From Neelides folsomi (lineage: Eukaryota > Arthropoda > Collembola > Neelipleona > Neelidae), in contig JAQGBZ010000111.1 of the NCBI GenBank assembly GCA_034687125.1, positions 62,001 to 126,000 on the forward strand: a stretch of 64,000 nucleotides of DNA, in the 5' to 3' direction. Made by a program: the position numbers and the translations under genes. Of this stretch, positions 26,101 to 38,200 are shown piece by piece. Below the pieces are notes generated by a model. It was not told where the DNA came from. It made no database searches and was given only the letters and a program-made list of their open reading frames with translations. Numbering within the stretch: the first letter of the stretch is position 1; every line of letters starts with the position of its first letter.

Positions 26101-29100
26101 CATCTTCTCAGTGTGGCAAAACGTTGATTAAAAGAAGGATTGTTTGTGTATTCATAAATTAAATATTATTTGAAAGCATAATCGCTTACAATTAGAAACT
26201 TCCTCTGTGAGATCATTTCATAAAAGACGAATTTCACCGTTCTTTATTTCATCTCTTTCCAATGTGATATATAAAAATGAGTCAGCAATTATTGGTTTTT
26301 GCATGTAAACGCTTTCGAATATGAAGAATAATTAAAGAGATGGATTCCCCTTTATCTCTCAATTTGAATCTCACATTCGAATGGTCAATGCAATAATACA
26401 TGTTTAATTTTAAACCATCCTTCGCTTCACATTAATGTTTTAGTTCAATCAGGCTCAATCCTTTCTTCACATCTTCAATGTTCCATCTTTAGACATTTTC
26501 TTTTCGCTTTCATTTTCCATTTATTAACATTTTTCATTTGCTCAGAACATTTCCATTCATTTCATTATAAGTATTAATAAACTGTCAAACTTGTGTCAAG
26601 TCACCAGTCATACAAAACAAACTCCTATACGAACTTGTTATTAGAAAAGGAAAACTATACCTTCATTTTTTATCTCCACATGCTGAGATTCTGATAAGAG
26701 AGATGTTAAAATCATGAAATAGATTATGATTAATATCATTTATTATATTGAGAAATTTAAATTATCGATATTTTAAAAAATCACGTGATTTATGGTTGCA
26801 TGAAAATCGAACAAGAGAAATAATTAAAATTTATTCACACATTGCAATCCCCAAATAATGTGAAATACGATATGTTGAACTTTATGTAGAATATGTATAC
26901 TATCCATTTAAAAAATAATTCCCTTGTAAGAAGAATGAGATTCAATTAAGGTGTGATTATGGTTGGATAAAGCACCGTAACTAATAAGTTATAATATTAT
27001 GCATACTCATAAGATATCTCAATGAGATCCAGATTGGGATCTCACTCTCATAAACTTAAATGCCGTCTTAATCCCTCGGCTCTACCTCGAGGAAAGGGAA
27101 ATGAAATGAGAGAAAATGCAAAGTGTGTGCAAAGTAGGAAAGGCTGAAGTGGAGATCACAAGCCTGATTTTGCAGAGGCGGACCAAAGAAGTGTGAAGTT
27201 GGGACAGAGAAGGATGATAAGCATCTGAGGAGACAATGGCCCATCCTCAGCTTCACTTCATTTCAAGTCCATTGAGGGGTCTGAACTCAGTAGGCATCAG
27301 GACTCTCATGATGGCAGTGAACGAGAGACGACTGACGGATCAACCAGGTCAACGGTTCCGCATTATCAGAATGAGAATCTCTCAAATTCTCCCATCCCCG
27401 AATGTTTCAAAGAACGAAGGCCCAAGCACAATAACTCTCTTGAACTTTGAACAATTTCCTTTTAACTACTCCTACTATAAGTCATTTTTCTATGTAATTT
27501 TTTTGTGTGGAAAACTTCCGTTCCTCCCATGGTCAAGCCTATAGGAATTGTTAATTAAACTCTGTACAAAAGAACCATTAAGGGTAAAAAATGAATGGAT
27601 TGGATGCAGGAGCTGAAAGCATATTAAATCCCATCCACGCTCCTTCGTTCCCTCATTGTCAGCTACACGTGGTGTAAAGGTGAGTTTGAACGTGTGTAAA
27701 GCCAATAGCCATAAAATATATTTCTCCTCTCTCCTTTGACGCGCTTTCTTGACTATGGCTTCATTAATCGAAAAGAGTGTGGAGGAGTACGGCAAGGCAC
27801 ATGATGTCACTAATTGATTCCCCAGGAGCGGAAAGAGAGATATGAGGAGGAGAGAGAGGATCAAAAGGAAGATTAGGGCCATGGAACCAACAAGGGTTGA
27901 AATCCTCAGCCTTCTCACTTCAAACAATATTAGGAACCGTTCCTAATATCATAGGATTGTTAAGAGAAGTGAGATTCGCATAAGGAAAGTAAGAGCGGAT
28001 GATCGAAGGTTTGTAACATATGTGTAAAAGTATATTCTATTTCATTCCAGATCGTCTCACTTAGGTTCATTTACTAGGAAAAATGGACATTGAATTACTG
28101 CTGGTTTTAAGTGATGTGTGCTATAAGTGGCGGAGGTTGTAATAATAAGAATCTAAGAGAGTTTGGGTTTGCCATGGCCATGGTTTAAAATGAAGATTAT
28201 TTGAGGAGAGAGAGAAGGATGGAATAATAGGAAAGTATCTCTTAATCACATCCATTCTCTTTCATTCGATTTAATCGGGATTGGTGGTGAGTGTGCATCT
28301 GTAGAGGTTACACTCCCTATCACCTCTCCTATATTGACTACACACCTCCCACCTGGTTCCTATACTATATTACCTATATTAGAGAATAATTTTAGATCTT
28401 GATGAAAGTAAATTTCCCACGGGGATCTGAACTCAAGATCCGAGAGCTCTTCGTCCCTGGCCATTTCCACTCAAGTTTCCTCCTCAGTCAGACTCTTTTC
28501 TCTTAACGCTTTTCTCATCTTTGATCTCTAGTGTGGACAGCTCTTGTGGACCTGAAGGGCTTCGACCAATTCACATCGCTGCGAGAGAAGGACACATCCA
28601 GACTTTGAGGTTCTTGTCATCGGCTGGGGCGTGTCTGCAGAAGACGGACGTCAACGGCGCCACGGCCCTCCATCACGCCTCAATATCTGGTCAAGTGAGA
28701 ACGGTCCGATGGCTATTGAGACACGGGGCTAAACTCTCACTTGATAAAAGAGGAAGATCGCCCATTCAAGTCGCTGCAGATCATGATCATTTGGAGGTTT
28801 GTATTACATTTCCTTTACTATTAATTTTACTATTTAGAGCGAATAGATTGAACATTTCAATATTAAATTACATTTGCGCTACTGACTACTGTATTGTCAC
28901 ATTTTCTGTAAAGTTTATTTAAGAGTTTATTTAAGAGTTTATTTAATAATTTACTTCAATTGGTATTATCATTCAAGTATTATGATGACAAAACATTTGT
29001 ATTTATTTAATAAAAATGGATAAATAAATTATTGTGACAATAGTTTGTTAGAAAATCATTGGGTTTATTTATACAGTTTGTTTATTTATTTGATTATTTA

Positions 29101-32100
29101 GATTTCTTTAGTTTAACCGCATATCTGAAGTATTTATAACAGATTTATAAGTCATTCCATTACTTACTATTTACTTAAAACTATTATTGTAATTGATGAA
29201 AAACAGGGTTTGTTGAGTTAAGGAATTATAGAGATTAGAGTGAGACATGAAGTATTGAGGTAACCAATTTCTGGCAAAAATGTACAAAACTGTTATATTT
29301 GACAGTTTTAGAATTTCTCATCGTGCTCGTCTCTGACTGCAGATTTTCTTTTCCTTTTCCCCCATATAAGTTTAGTAATAGCTTTGGTAGAGATTTCATT
29401 TTTATAGTGTGAGTTTGAGTTGAACCGTGTCGGCTCAACTGTATTATTATGACCAACCATTAACCAATATTACCCATTCCATCTCTACCTTTTTGGGCAA
29501 AATGTGTGAAGTCAGTGCCATTAGTCCAATACTGGGATTTGAAATCTAAACTTCGACCAAAATTCCGAACAATGCCTTGTGGTGGTAAATAGTGTTCATC
29601 CAGTGTTCATCAATATAAAAGCATTCAGTCTACCATGAATGAAAATAATTACCAACAATGTATCGTATGTATAAGGATAATTTGTTTATCCCGTTCTTGG
29701 CCACTTGATCTCTTCACCCAAAAACTTATAAATTAGCAATTGTAAGATGATTTCAATAACAGTTAACGAGACCTTCAATTTTGTCTTACATTTAAGTAAC
29801 CACAGAGGATTCATATTTATTATGCATGAGAAATAATAGCAATTGTTTTAATGTTAGTTCAATTATGTAGTTAGCCAATTCTAACAGCTACTTATTGAGT
29901 TTATGTCTTAAGCTCGATCTTTGTCTCATACACCGTTTAGAAATAAAGTATCGTATTTATTTCCGCCAATTTGAATTCCAACCAAACATTTATAACTTAA
30001 AGATTTTTACTCTTCAATACACATGATGGGTATGGTATGATGTGTATGTATTACAGATATACTATAAATATTGTACAATAATTAATTAACGCATACATGC
30101 ATCATTTAGATTTGTCTTTAGGAAAAATAGGAAAGTTTTTATGGCTTAAAGTTCATTGGTCAGTCTTTCACTCGAACTTTCATAATAATTGCTTCGACAA
30201 ATAAATTAATTTTATAATTGCTCTCAACTCTCTCAACTTTATATTAAATAACCCGTTAAGATCTTAAGCACTTAATTACAGTTACTTAATTATACAATAT
30301 CTCTATCAATATTCCAAGATGCTAAGAAGCTAGTTAAAGCTAATTATTGAACACTTTCAATTTTTCAAAGACCCAAGTCCAAATTTAAGAATTTATTTAT
30401 AAAAATTAACGAATTCAAAAATTGACATCCAATTTGTGAACAGGTTGTAGGTCTGCTCGCGAAGCACGCAACCGGTGGGACAACGGTCTCCACTCAGCCA
30501 CATCAGCGTCATTCCAATATCAATTCATCTCCGAGCGTTACGTCAACCATCGTCGCCACCACGAGCAGCAACAACATAGGGAACAACAGTAGTCAGGCCT
30601 CGGCCATCATCCCTCCCTCGACAGTAACGACACTTTCCCACAACGTTCCGAAACCCTATCTGCACAATCACAATCAGAAGGAGAACCATCATCACAATAC
30701 CAAGCCCGGACCGGAGCCAACCGTGTCATCGTCCTCCTCCGCGTCCTCGTCCTCTTCAGCCCACGGTGAGCTTTCTTCAAGTGGGAACTCGAGTTTGGCC
30801 ACGAGTCAGTCCAACAGCTCTCCGTCGCTCTCGCCGTCTTCCTCTTCGGCTTCTGCATCTTGCTCATGTTCGGAAAACTTCCTTGAGGATTCGTCCTATT
30901 CCTCAAAGACCCTTCGCAGCAGTTCCTCCACCACCGCGTCCTTCTTCCTCCACCCGCCTAAAAGTTCCATTTCTCCGCCTGGGAAAAAAGGGCACAAGCG
31001 ACAGAATTCCTCTCCGTTTTATCTCCACACACCTGTGGAGCGAGAGGAAGATATTTGTTACGACAGTTCTTCCAACAACCACTCGTCTTTGGAAAACAGT
31101 GCAATTGAAGTGAATTACCAAGATTTGAAATCCGGTGACAAAATGACTCCTTCGCCTGTGAACCCAAATCACTCCGGTCCTCCTCTCAACATCAAACGGT
31201 GTAGTGAAATGAATGAACCCAAAGTCAAATTTGCCCTTCGCAACAATCCTTCTGGTAAAAGTAAGAGGAATGAAACTAATGGCTCCAATGCCCCACAGCC
31301 ACCTCCGCTCAACGGGGTCAGGAGCCAGAGTCATGATGGTGAAAAAGAGGGAAAAGGCCCTCCGTTGCCACCGCAAAACAAAACCATGAAGAGACAGAGT
31401 CATTCCGATGGGAACAAAGTCCCGCCTCCACCTCCGCCTCCCCCGCCGCCTCCGCCGCCAGAATTATCAAATTCATCAAATGCCAACAACGACCCGGAGA
31501 CAACTAATGGTAATCATAATGGCAATACTGGTAATCATCACAATGGCAATACTAGTAATCTCCACAATGGGAATAATGGCGATCACCACAATGGCAATAA
31601 TGAAGTTCCTAATTCCAACGACGAGGAGTGTGAAAATGACTATGAGGACATTGATGACATGGAGAGCGAAGAGAGGAAGAGCGACAATTCGCTCAAACAA
31701 CTCAATCGATCCCTCACAGGTACGGAGGAGAAAATATGCGAACGTCGCGAAGAAGCCACGTATGTTCCCACCGGTCTGGCGAAAGTGGTTCCTGGAATTG
31801 GAGGAAAACCTGGTGTGCCTTTTATTCCACCACATTTCCCAACGCCTCCTCAGGATGCCCTCATTAAACCTTCGGAATATCTCAAAAGCATTCAACAGAA
31901 TCGAGCTGTCAAATACGGCCTCCTCACTAATAACAACTCGAACCATCACAATGGTCTCCATCCCGTCCCGATCCTCCTCAATAAGCTTCCCCAGCGGAAT
32001 GAGAATGGGACCAACGGGAGTGTGGAGAAGGAGAACAGCATGAATGGGAAACCGCCGCCAATTCCACCCGGCATGCCACCAGTCCCGGAAGAAACCAACG

Positions 32101-33645
32101 TGGAGGATGAGTTCGAGGAGATCAACCCTGAGAGAATCAACGGAGATGTTGGGAAAATGAAGAATGGATCTGACCCGCAGCAAAACGGCTCTAAAGGAGG
32201 AGGCGTCATTAAACCTGAGGAACTCATGGTAATAATCTTTAACACTTTTGGTTTCATAGATCATTAGCGGCTGTCGGGAAGGAAGTCTTTTTCTTCATTA
32301 ACACTTTAATTCACTTTTCAATGCGACCGTTCTGGGAATTTGTGGAGAGTTTCCAGTCTCGTAAACAATTTTGACGAGCCACTTATTTTTCCCCAATTTC
32401 TTTTCATTGTGTTCCGCTGGATTTTGTCATTTGGGACCAAAGTGCTATTACTAATAGAATAGATATAACTAGAAATAGATTATGTATGTGTGTAGAGAAC
32501 AAGCAAACCGTTCTGTAATAGCAGTAACTAATTTTTATATTCACTCAAGAAGAGTCAAAGTGGTTGGGCGTATTATTCAAATTGCTTTTATTTACTCCAT
32601 TATGTAAAATTATACGAAAGCTACCTACCCTGTAGAGAATAATGAGATTAATGACTTATTGTATTACTTGGCGAAATAACACGTTCTTTTGAGATCCCCC
32701 AATAAAACTTTAATGCCCAAGAAGACAATGAGCAGAGTATGGAGAATTGCAGAGTTTCCAAAAGAGAAAATTAATAGTGGACGTCATTTATTGTGGAGCA
32801 GAAAGTGAATCTGAGGAAGACTCCCATATCGAAAACGAAGTCAGCTCCACAGGTTGGTCGAGTCATCCCAGACAACGAAGTCCAGAACCAGATGAACAAT
32901 AAAGTCCAAAATGGTCTCACGAAGAAGATGTCGGATGGGAACGCGATTTACAACCAGAACAATATTCAGCAGAAGAAGAACGGGACAGGTAACAATACAA
33001 AGGCGGCGGTCATTGCAGAATTGTCCGACGCGAGTCAAGTCGGAGGAGTTCGAGAATGGAAGGACGAATTAAAGAGGAGACAAATTGAGCAAGACAAAGC
33101 AGCCGCTAAGGAAATGTCACAAATCTACGCTCCTGTCAATTTCGTCGCTGAGGTTTTCATTATTCTTTCTCTTACCTTCAACTCACATCATTCATACAAA
33201 TTATATAGACTCCATTGTATCATGTATTGCATGGTAGATATGTAATAATGGTATGGAATATATCAGTAGCTATAAAATCTATTACATATCAATATCAGTA
33301 TGTACAAATATTTTTATATTTTTTTTGCATTTTATACCTTTAATTAAAGTAATTATTATACATGTAGTAATATATCTGTATACATATACAATAATTTTAA
33401 CAATGAGTAAATCTGAGAGTTGAGTTAATTTTTTAAAGATCCCTTCGAAGGATGGATCTGGGATTCCTATACCTGACTGGAAGCGACACATGTTGGCCAA
33501 GAAGGCGGCCGAGAAGGCCAAAAAAGATGCAGAGGAAGTTCTTAAACAGGAAGCAGAGGCAAAGCGACTCGCTTCAATCCCTCCATGGCGTCGTCAACTT
33601 CTTAAACGACGGGAAGGTGATGGGAAATATGCTCACGCTCAGTAA
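23132..33645 (+). CDS. ESPN: Espin/forked family actin-bundling protein, 899 aa
   Basis: Five exons join in frame: 23132-23223, 28532-28796, 30444-32228, 32802-33152 and 33439-33645. Espins cross-link parallel actin filaments in stereocilia, microvilli and insect bristles. Residues about 8-130 are ankyrin: a partial repeat (LQQAVFRGCVECIRILVE), then three repeats with PIHIAAREGH, ALHHASISGQ and PIQVAADHDH. Exon 3 encodes a long low-complexity part: Ser runs, 13 consecutive prolines at 446-458, an Asn/Gly/His repeat, then VPGIGGKPGVPFIPP and IKPSEYLKSI. The C-terminus is the actin-bundling module (GSGIPIPDWKRHMLAKKAAEK, ending LASIPPWRRQLLKRRE), matching IPEWKR and MPAWRRDLLRKK of mammalian espin. 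Ankyrin repeats are fewer than in vertebrate espin; extra exons in the 5.3 kb first intron could have been missed. The stop overlaps a splice-donor-like sequence. Confidence 0.9.
23224..28531 (+). other. 5.3 kb first intron of the espin gene
   Basis: I found no further ankyrin exon. GC-richer blocks at about 24880-25430 and 27060-28060 hold open frames (24905-25225 plus, 106 codons; 27927-27490 minus, 145 codons) without recognisable motifs. A perfect 8-bp hairpin (ATGGCTGT/ACAGCCAT, 7-nt loop) is at 23613-23635. Alternative promoters or first exons are possible, as in other espin/forked genes with several start sites. Confidence 0.4.
28797..30443 (+). other. Espin intron 2
   Basis: A 1.6 kb AT-rich intron starting with GTTTGT and ending AACAG. 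A 12-nt unit is repeated three times at 28912-28947. I saw nothing else in it. Confidence 0.6.
28912..28947. repeat. Short tandem repeat, 12-nt unit x3
   Basis: The unit AGTTTATTTAAG is repeated three times, the last copy with one change, at the start of espin intron 2. Confidence 0.8.
31509..31601 (+). repeat. In-frame coding minisatellite (Asn/Gly/His repeat) in espin
   Basis: Four tandem units of 21, 24, 24 and 24 nt encode variants of GNHHNGNT. All lengths are multiples of three, so copy-number change keeps the frame. The repeat lies just after the polyproline tract. Confidence 0.85.
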
Positions 33646-35243
33646 GAAATCATTTTCATTATTTTATCTTCGGATCAGGATAATTGAGATTAATTAATTA
33701 ACAATCAAGACATACCAAAGAACATAAAAAGCAATTATTACATAAGCGCTTTGTAATATGATTACAAAATATCAGGAGATGCAATTAATACAAGGAGATG
33801 CAATTATACAAAATACAAAGTTTTAAAGATGCAATATTGCATAAAAGGATGCTTGGGTCAAAATATTAATTTTAATCTTATAATTGGTTGTACAGCATAG
33901 GATAGCAGATGATGTTTAAAATAATGAATTTACTGCATTGTATTACATACTTAACTCATAAGAGATACTAAAATATAATACTTCATGCATATTTGCTAAA
34001 TGAGCCACACTTAAAAAGGTGTGTGATGTTTTGCAAAATAGATAATAGACTTCATATTTCACAGATGATGTGATGGGTGAAGTGACAAGTGATGAATCTT
34101 AACGGTGCTTTTTTTCCCGTGGGATATTCTTCTTCAACTACATACTTTAAGTCTTGTAAGTCATCCTAATTTTAAACCAACTATTTTCAATAATGGCACG
34201 AATCATGGGGCGTAAGATTCTAAGAGCACATTCAATTCCATGTTCACAAGATGCGATTTTCCATTTATTCAAATATAGAATTCACAGGAATTTCAGTTAG
34301 TTCTAACTTTATTATTCTGTGGGTTATGCCTTATTTTTTTAGCCAATTCATCATCTTATTTTTGTTCATCTTTAGTTTAGTGGATATTTTAACATGCTAT
34401 TAAGGTATTTTTTCATTAAATCTTTATTCCAATCCTTTATAAATAAGTAAGCGATAAAATTATCATGTTAGACATGTTATGTTTGCGTTTGTGTTACATC
34501 TACTTAATGTAACTATTATAGTGTAAATATCTTACACCCATTCACCTACATACTTTAAGTATTTTTATATTACAAGCGTCAAGATTAAAACTACATCAAA
34601 TCCAAATCTGTGCTGTCATACAATTAAAATTCACGCAGCATGATTATAATTACTTTTAAGTAACATTTGTGCAGATGACAAGTGGTTAACGACTTATTTA
34701 ATTTTGCAACGTATTTAATTAGTATTTTATAAGTCTTGAGATTGCATTGGCCTTTTGTATATGTGCACACTGTGCAGTATGATGCGAATAAAAAATATTT
34801 ACTCTAGGAAAAAAATGGTACAAGAGTGAATGCAACATAAAATTAGTAGGCTAATTCATAATTAAAATAATTATATTGACTTACATTCTAACGCAAAACA
34901 ATTTAAACAATTGTGAAGGTGGATAATTTATATTTTATTCAATTTTGCATTGTAATTAATAAGATTTACTGATGTAATTTCTTATGTGTGGGTAAACTAA
35001 TTGTTAATTTTTTTAATTTTTTATTGGGGCTTTAGAAAGTGAAGTGTTTAACACGTTTTATATTTATTAAGCTATAATTCCCAAAATTCACTAAACACAA
35101 ATACCGTTGGAAATATTCATGCAAAATCATAAACCTACTCGTGCATCAACATTACTACAAACTGTATACAGCTATTTGCTAAACTACAAACATAATTATA
35201 TAAATATTTTTACATAGTGGTTTAGTTTAAGACATTTAAGGAA
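33646..35243. other. Convergent spacer between espin and FTCD
   Basis: AT-rich, no exon supported. It contains the expected 3' UTRs. For FTCD an AATAAA is read on the minus strand at 35068-35063. A short imperfect direct repeat (AGGAGATGCAATTA) occurs twice near 33774-33806. Confidence 0.45.
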
Positions 35244-38200
35244 TTAAAAGTCCTTTTCCAAGGATTTGATGATAGATGCACATCTTGTTTCTGCTTCTTT
35301 ATAGAGATTATTGACTTCTTCCCTGAGTTGGTGCTTGAGTGACGCGTCGGTGAGGGATCCGCAGTTGATGAGAACGTTGCAGCGAGCGCCCCAAATCCCC
35401 GTCTCCAAGCATTTGACTCCCACCTTTTGAATCGTCAATCAAATCACTGATTAATTCTATTTAGTCAAGGTGTATAGTTTGTAAGGAACCAAATGTGCTA
35501 TTTCTTTTCGATTAATAATGGTTAAATTAGTAAGTAGTGATCGTTCTACATTCCTTTATCGCTAATTAGGACATTAAATCTTTGTATGTTCGCATATAAA
35601 TACGAAGATGAGGAAGTCATCTCTTAAAAGATTGTAATTATTGTTTCAACAACAAACTTCGCTTTTAATCCTCCTTTCATTTTGACACAGGAGATTTGAA
35701 AGCTTTCAATCATGTGCGCAAATTAAATTTCGACACAACGAGTAAATTTTTTTACTTGCCATTCAAACGCTGGAATTTGTTGCTAAAAACAATATTTATT
35801 AATTTAATGAAAGTAATTGTATTTTTTAATTAATTTTGTATACTCTACCTTGCATAAATAACTAATGAGTCTATGGATTGTTTACTTTTTACTAAAAATG
35901 TATGAAATAAAATAATTGTGTGAAATATACAAAACATTTAAATAAAATTGTTTTATAGTTATTTTACTTAAAATATCACGACAGTTGTACTTTTTTGGTA
36001 CTTGTATGGATAAAATAAATCAATTAATTTTCACTACACATCTTAATGGGCAAAATTTAAAATTGAAATAGATTAATTAAATAATTATAAAATTATAATG
36101 TGTGAGAATGTAGAATACATACAGGTATATTGGTATTAATTACTAACTTACTACATAGTGTAAGTAATTACTTAAATATTACCCAACATATTACCTTATC
36201 CGTGTGATATATGTTTACTAACAATAATACTTAATGTTAATAGAAATGTTTATCAAAATGTAAGTGATCTACCTATGTTATTATTTTAAAGCCTTATACT
36301 GTCCTTTATATTAATTAAAAGTTGTTGGCGATTTATTTTCAAGTCTAATCAATGAAGCATGAATGCTTCTTAAAGATAATTGAACGTTTCCTTACATTTA
36401 GTGAATGCTTTTAATTCCCATTAATTTTTACTTTATATGGAAGAGCGTCTTTCATCGATGATGTGCTATATAAATTGTCTTCAAGCTCATTAGAAATAAA
36501 AAAATATTTTGAGCCTGAAAATTTTGAGAATCCTCAATGGGCTTCAATCGAGTAAAAATACGTATAATGTTAAGCTACAATATTATAATTAAGCTTAAAA
36601 TGTTTACTATAAAATAGCATAATGTTTACTATTATAATGTGACACGACTAATAATTTTTGTTTGTATAAATAATTACTTCTTGGAGATTTTTAAAGCCTT
36701 TTATGACGTCAATAAAATGTATTGAAAAAAGTTCAAAAATTCAAAATAATTGATTGTCGATTGTAAATAATTCTTATACTGGCATCTTATTTCTTATGTA
36801 CCGTTATACTTATGTACATACATGCATATTCGACAACGTCAACGCTAATAAGTGCTGTGCATACAAATTCTGTAGATGCACTCTATAATGATTGAAAACT
36901 TTAAAAATTGCACATTTTATTGTTACGAAATATAAAGAGACTTCAACGTCAACTCATTTTAGTTTCAAAATAAATAAAAGCATCTCAATCATCATTTTTC
37001 CTAAATACTTCCTAGTTAAACCTTGGGCTTATGAGTATGGGCTTATGAGTCCACATACACCTTGCATATCCATGTAGGCATCTAATGAGTTTGAATGCTT
37101 TTGACAAATTGATTGCACACTGTTAGCTTCATACTTCTACATTACATAAATGTAATTTAGAGTAAACGGACCTGAATGTCAGATAGACAATTGGAATTCC
37201 CATGTTGGCCGATCTGTTCCATATATTTCCAAAGCGAGTCAAGTTTCCGGGCTAATTTAAGAGGAACATGAATGGCTTCCAGCAGGGCTTTTTGAGCCGA
37301 GGGTGAATCCGAGCTTTTACTCTCTCTCACAGCCTCCTGAGGAAAATAAACAATTAGGTTCAAATCAATGGCAATCACATTCATTCAAATCTTCACCGTG
37401 AATAGTTTTTAGGAAATCTTCTCTAATTCTCTAAGAAAGGGTGAAAAGCAAATTGTTCGAAAATGTCACAATTCTGCAAATTCATTGTTTTGCATTGAGC
37501 ATATTGTACTAGAATCCACCATTCTTATACTTATACTAGACATTAAATTTACATTGTGCATGTTATGTACTTTTGGGTAATTGCCGCAATTGGTAATAAT
37601 TTAAGTCAAATATTCAATCAAATAAAGCCAAAATAACGAATGTTATAATCATGTACATACATGCAAGTAATTGTGTAATAATCCATTATTTGTTATTATT
37701 ATGAGAGTACTCGCAAAGATTGAAAAGCGAAATTCCTTGTTGAATAGACAAAAAGAGAAAATTAAAGTCAACTCCTTACCACATAATCTTCGAAAGCTTT
37801 TGTATCAGCTTCCACTAAAGGGAGAATCTCATCCAATGAAGAATACAGAGGACCAATGAGTCCTCTCATCTGCAAATAATAATCGTTTTCAAACAATATT
37901 CTTACGTAATTTAAAATACTTTATAATTTAACTTCAAAATGCTTCCACTACTGCACACTGTCAGAATTGTCGGAAACCACGTGTAAGATTTCTACATTAT
38001 GTAAGTTTGTATTTATTATCTATGCATAATTGTGTATACTTAAGAGTTTAAAGTATTCTTAAGACAAGAGCATTTGAGTGTGTAGAATTTTTTGTTTAAA
38101 GGAATATGTGTGTCAAGTCATTCGTTACCAGCTCGTCTTTTTCTTCGAATTGTTTCTTCCCAAAGGTGAGCAATCCAACCATGCTCCCTAATGAAGCTCC

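Noticed and set aside
27490-27927. 145-codon minus-strand open frame inside espin intron 1
   Set aside because: It contains a hydrophobic stretch but no known family signature; it lies in an intron on the opposite strand and has no support beyond length.
31476-32264. 262-codon open frame antisense to espin
   Set aside because: It is a shadow of the biased codon use of the espin low-complexity exon; it shows no family motif and the sense frame is clearly the conserved one.
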